From Lysobacteraceae bacterium (GTDB taxonomy: Bacteria > Pseudomonadota > Gammaproteobacteria > Xanthomonadales > Rhodanobacteraceae): 64,000 nt of DNA. Position numbers and translations under genes: made by a program. The DNA lies in assembly GCA_004143945.1 (NCBI GenBank), contig SEHB01000004.1, positions 218,272 through 282,271 on the forward strand, read 5' to 3'. Under the pieces are notes generated by a model that was not told the origin of the DNA, did not search any database, and worked only from the letters and a program-made list of their open reading frames with translations. Of this stretch, positions 62,190-64,000 are shown piece by piece; the first letter of the stretch is position 1, and each line of letters starts with the position of its first letter.

Positions 62190-62639
62190 ATGGAACTCAT
62201 CCTGCTGCAGAAAGTGAAGAACCTCGGCAACCTCGGCGACAAGGTCAACGTGAAGCCGGGTTATGGCCGCAATTTCCTCGTTCCGCAGGGCAAGGCGACC
62301 GCCGCCACGCCCGCGAACATCGCCGAATTCGAGCAGCGGCGCGCCGAATACGAAGCGAAGGCGAACCAGCAGCTCGCGGGCGCCGAAGCGCGCCAGGCGA
62401 AGCTTGCCGAAGCCTCGGTCACGGTCAAGGCGAACGCGAGCCCGGAAGGCAAGCTGTTCGGCTCGGTCGGTCCGCGCGACATCGCCGAGGCGTTCACCGC
62501 CGCCGGCATCGCGCTCGACAAGAGCGAAGTCGTGATGGGCGAGGGCCCGCTGCGCCATGTCGGCGAGTTCGAGGTGCAGGTGCACCTGCACGCCGACGTG
62601 CACACGACGGTCAAGGTCGTGGTCGTCGCCGAGGACTGA
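62190..62639 (+). CDS. rplI: 50S ribosomal protein L9
   Basis: A 149-residue L9. The N-terminal domain has [20 protein letters not shown] and the signature [16 protein letters not shown]; a long connecting helix ([18 protein letters not shown]) leads to the C-terminal domain with [15 protein letters not shown]. It is 138 bp after rpsR, in a gap with no visible gene, and is followed by a terminator. Confidence 0.97.
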   Translation: MELILLQKVKNLGNLGDKVNVKPGYGRNFLVPQGKATAATPANIAEFEQRRAEYEAKANQQLAGAEARQAKLAEASVTVKANASPEGKLFGSVGPRDIAEAFTAAGIALDKSEVVMGEGPLRHVGEFEVQVHLHADVHTTVKVVVVAED

Positions 62640-62672
62640 TCCTCGCCCGACGCAACGCGACGGGATTTCGGA

Positions 62673-62702
62673 ACGGGCGCCTGCGGGCGCCCGTTTTCGT
62701 TC
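62673..62702 (+). terminator. Rho-independent terminator of the rpsF-rpsR-rplI operon
   Basis: A perfect 10-bp stem AACGGGCGCC / GGCGCCCGTT with a TGCG tetraloop, followed by TTCGTT, 33 bp after the rplI stop codon. The T tract is short but partly inside the stem (GTTTT). Confidence 0.85.
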
Positions 62703-62722
62703 GGGATCGGAACGGCCAACGG

Positions 62723-64000
62723 TCAGCGAAGTCGCTGCCGGGCCTCGAAGCCGTCCGCGAACACGGTGTCGACTTCACCTTCCACGACGACGATCGTCGT
62801 GGTCGTGGCGCCGTAGGCGACCTCGACCGCGATTGCGCCGGCCTCGATCGCCGCAAACGCGCCGGAACGCGCCGCCGAGGTCGCGATCGTGCAGCTCATT
62901 CCGACCGCGGGTTCGGCGTCGAACCGAACTTCGAGGGCGGTCCCGATCGCGAGCTCGCCGTCGACTGCAAGGCGCGAGCACTGGCCGACCCCGTCGGAAC
63001 GGATCCGCAGGACCGAACCCGGTTCGAGTCCCGCGTCGCCCGCGATCGAAAGGGTCGCGTAGGGCGCCTGCGCGGTGCCCGGCGAGAGGGTGCCGCCGGC
63101 TTCGAGCGTGAGCGGCCAGCTCTCACCCGTACCGGCCAGGATCGCTCCATCCTCTATGCGCAACGCGCCATCGCGCCCCGGTCCTTCGGGCGGCAACGTG
63201 CTCTCGAGCACGAGCGACCCGGAAGCGACGTGCCACGCCTGCGCGATGCCGAAAGCTCCCGGCGTACCGTTCCCGGCCAGCGTCCAGGTACCTGCGCCGG
63301 ATTTCTCGAACGTGCCGAATCCCTGGAAGCGCGCGCTGCTTCCCGCCACGTAGGCCCCCACCTGCGAAAGATCGAAGTAACCGTCGTCCTCGCCGCCGAG
63401 CACGAGCCGGTCGGGCACGCTGCCCGCGCTCGCCGACGACACGATCCCTTCGAAGCCCGCGCCGGGTTCGAGCACGAGCCGGTTGCCCCCTCCGCGCAGG
63501 GTGACGGCTTCCGCGCGCGCGGTGAGCACGCCATCGTCATCGCGCCGGCCGCCTTCCACGCGACCTGACGTGATGAGCGTCGACCCGCCGGTCGAGAGGA
63601 TGCCGACGCCCCCATTGCCGCTGAAGTACGAGCCGCGTCCCCTGCCGCCGTTTCCGCCCGCGACGATGCCGGCGTTGACCAGCGTCGCGTCGCCGATCAC
63701 CACCGCTGCGCCGCCGCCGCCGCTGCCGCCGGGCGCCGCGAGCGGCGCCATCACGATGCGGCCGCCGTCGCCACCCGCGACAACGGCATCCGCGCCGACC
63801 GCGAGCAGCGCGCCCGGCATCACGCGCGCGGCGCAACCGCCACCCCCGCCGCCTCCACCGCCGGTGCCCGACGAGAACGTCACGATGCCGTCGCCGCCAT
63901 CGCCGCCGTGGCCACCGCGCACGCCGCCGGGAATGGTCGCATCGGCATTCACCAGCAGGCCGAGTCCGCCGCCGCCACCTCCGCCACCGCCACCACCGAT
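62723..64000 (-). CDS. glycine-rich beta-helix/adhesin-like secreted protein (partial, 5' end outside the window)
   Basis: The frame is open to the window edge, so only the last 425 residues are seen; the GTG at 63952 is not the true start. The sequence is Gly-rich (GGNGGRGRGSYFSGNGGVGI) and then shows autotransporter-associated beta-strand repeats such as GTWTLAG and LEAGGTLSPGTAQAPYATLS. There is no C-terminal beta-barrel. It ends VDTVFADGFEARQRLR, whose FADGF motif is shared with the metallopeptidase at 45606. It converges on the rplI terminator. Likely an extracellular or surface protein. Confidence 0.8.
   Translation of the reverse strand: MGGGGGGGGGGGLGLLVNADATIPGGVRGGHGGDGGDGIVTFSSGTGGGGGGGGGCAARVMPGALLAVGADAVVAGGDGGRIVMAPLAAPGGSGGGGAAVVIGDATLVNAGIVAGGNGGRGRGSYFSGNGGVGILSTGGSTLITSGRVEGGRRDDDGVLTARAEAVTLRGGGNRLVLEPGAGFEGIVSSASAGSVPDRLVLGGEDDGYFDLSQVGAYVAGSSARFQGFGTFEKSGAGTWTLAGNGTPGAFGIAQAWHVASGSLVLESTLPPEGPGRDGALRIEDGAILAGTGESWPLTLEAGGTLSPGTAQAPYATLSIAGDAGLEPGSVLRIRSDGVGQCSRLAVDGELAIGTALEVRFDAEPAVGMSCTIATSAARSGAFAAIEAGAIAVEVAYGATTTTIVVVEGEVDTVFADGFEARQRLR

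Noticed and set aside
1..64000. tRNA, rRNA or prophage features
   Set aside because: No cloverleaf-like or rRNA-like stretches, integrases, phage structural genes or transposases were noticed while reading the intergenic regions and reading frames. A tRNAscan/Infernal run would be decisive.

Overview
The window is very GC-rich, gene-dense bacterial chromosome. Its gene content (split PntAA/PntAB/PntB transhydrogenase, stand-alone SufT, GumN/TraB-type secreted protein, DUF2884, xanthomonad-type HNH protein, aerobic 2-aminomuconate branch of tryptophan degradation, secreted PKD/PPC-domain protease) and its intergenic repeats suggest a gammaproteobacterium of the order Xanthomonadales (Lysobacterales), perhaps Rhodanobacteraceae/Dokdonella-like. 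This is inferred from gene content; no rRNA lies in the window. I saw no prophage, insertion sequence, CRISPR array, tRNA or rRNA.

Layout. 1-4300 (+): NAD(P) transhydrogenase (pntAA end, pntAB, pntB), pgi and an FMN reductase, a redox/NADPH-flavoured block. 4307-9237: small membrane protein, two copies of a 120-bp intergenic repeat, a GNAT plus flavin-binding pair divergent from a MocR-type regulator with a likely shared operator, sufT, and a small membrane protein. 9644-12004: secreted subtilase with a textbook terminator. 12248-14812 (-): short asparaginase, AidB-like acyl-CoA dehydrogenase and a small acidic protein. 14940-18680 (+): sensor kinase, response regulator and receiver-kinase-receiver protein (bacteriophytochrome-style phosphorelay). 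18759-24760 (+): two tiny proteins, a PycTM-like (Pycsar effector family) membrane protein, a 1367-residue membrane protein and prmC. 24905-25108: a candidate RNA with GGA-loop hairpins and a strong terminator, possibly an RsmA/CsrA sponge. 25305-27200 (-): dxs. 27362-30009 (+): DUF3667 protein and a lipoprotein joining an M48-like site to a TPM domain. 30059-38550: ion channel, HNH protein, acyl-CoA dehydrogenase, lipoprotein, modCBA, DUF2884 protein and a lipase-like hydrolase. 38713-41610 (+): recQ and a GumN/TraB protein.

41717-58472 (-) holds most of the lower kynurenine pathway: kynureninase, 3-hydroxyanthranilate dioxygenase (nbaC), aminocarboxymuconate-semialdehyde decarboxylase, aminomuconate-semialdehyde dehydrogenase and a RidA-type aminomuconate deaminase. 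They are interleaved with a carbonic anhydrase translationally coupled to the dehydrogenase, a FUSC-type exporter, a giant M36-like metallopeptidase with four tandem repeats, TrhO and an atypical SDR. The upper pathway (tryptophan dioxygenase, formamidase, kynurenine monooxygenase) and the enzymes after aminomuconate are not in the window.

58652-62639: two small genes behind asnS, an IscA-like protein, and the rpsF-rpsR-rplI ribosomal operon with a recognisable promoter and structured leader. 62723 to the right edge (-): the C-terminal part of a glycine-rich adhesin-like protein. Its tail motif (FADGF) also ends the giant peptidase, suggesting a common C-terminal secretion or anchoring signal.

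Most genes have been given starts internal to longer open frames, because the high GC content leaves very long spurious frames on both strands.
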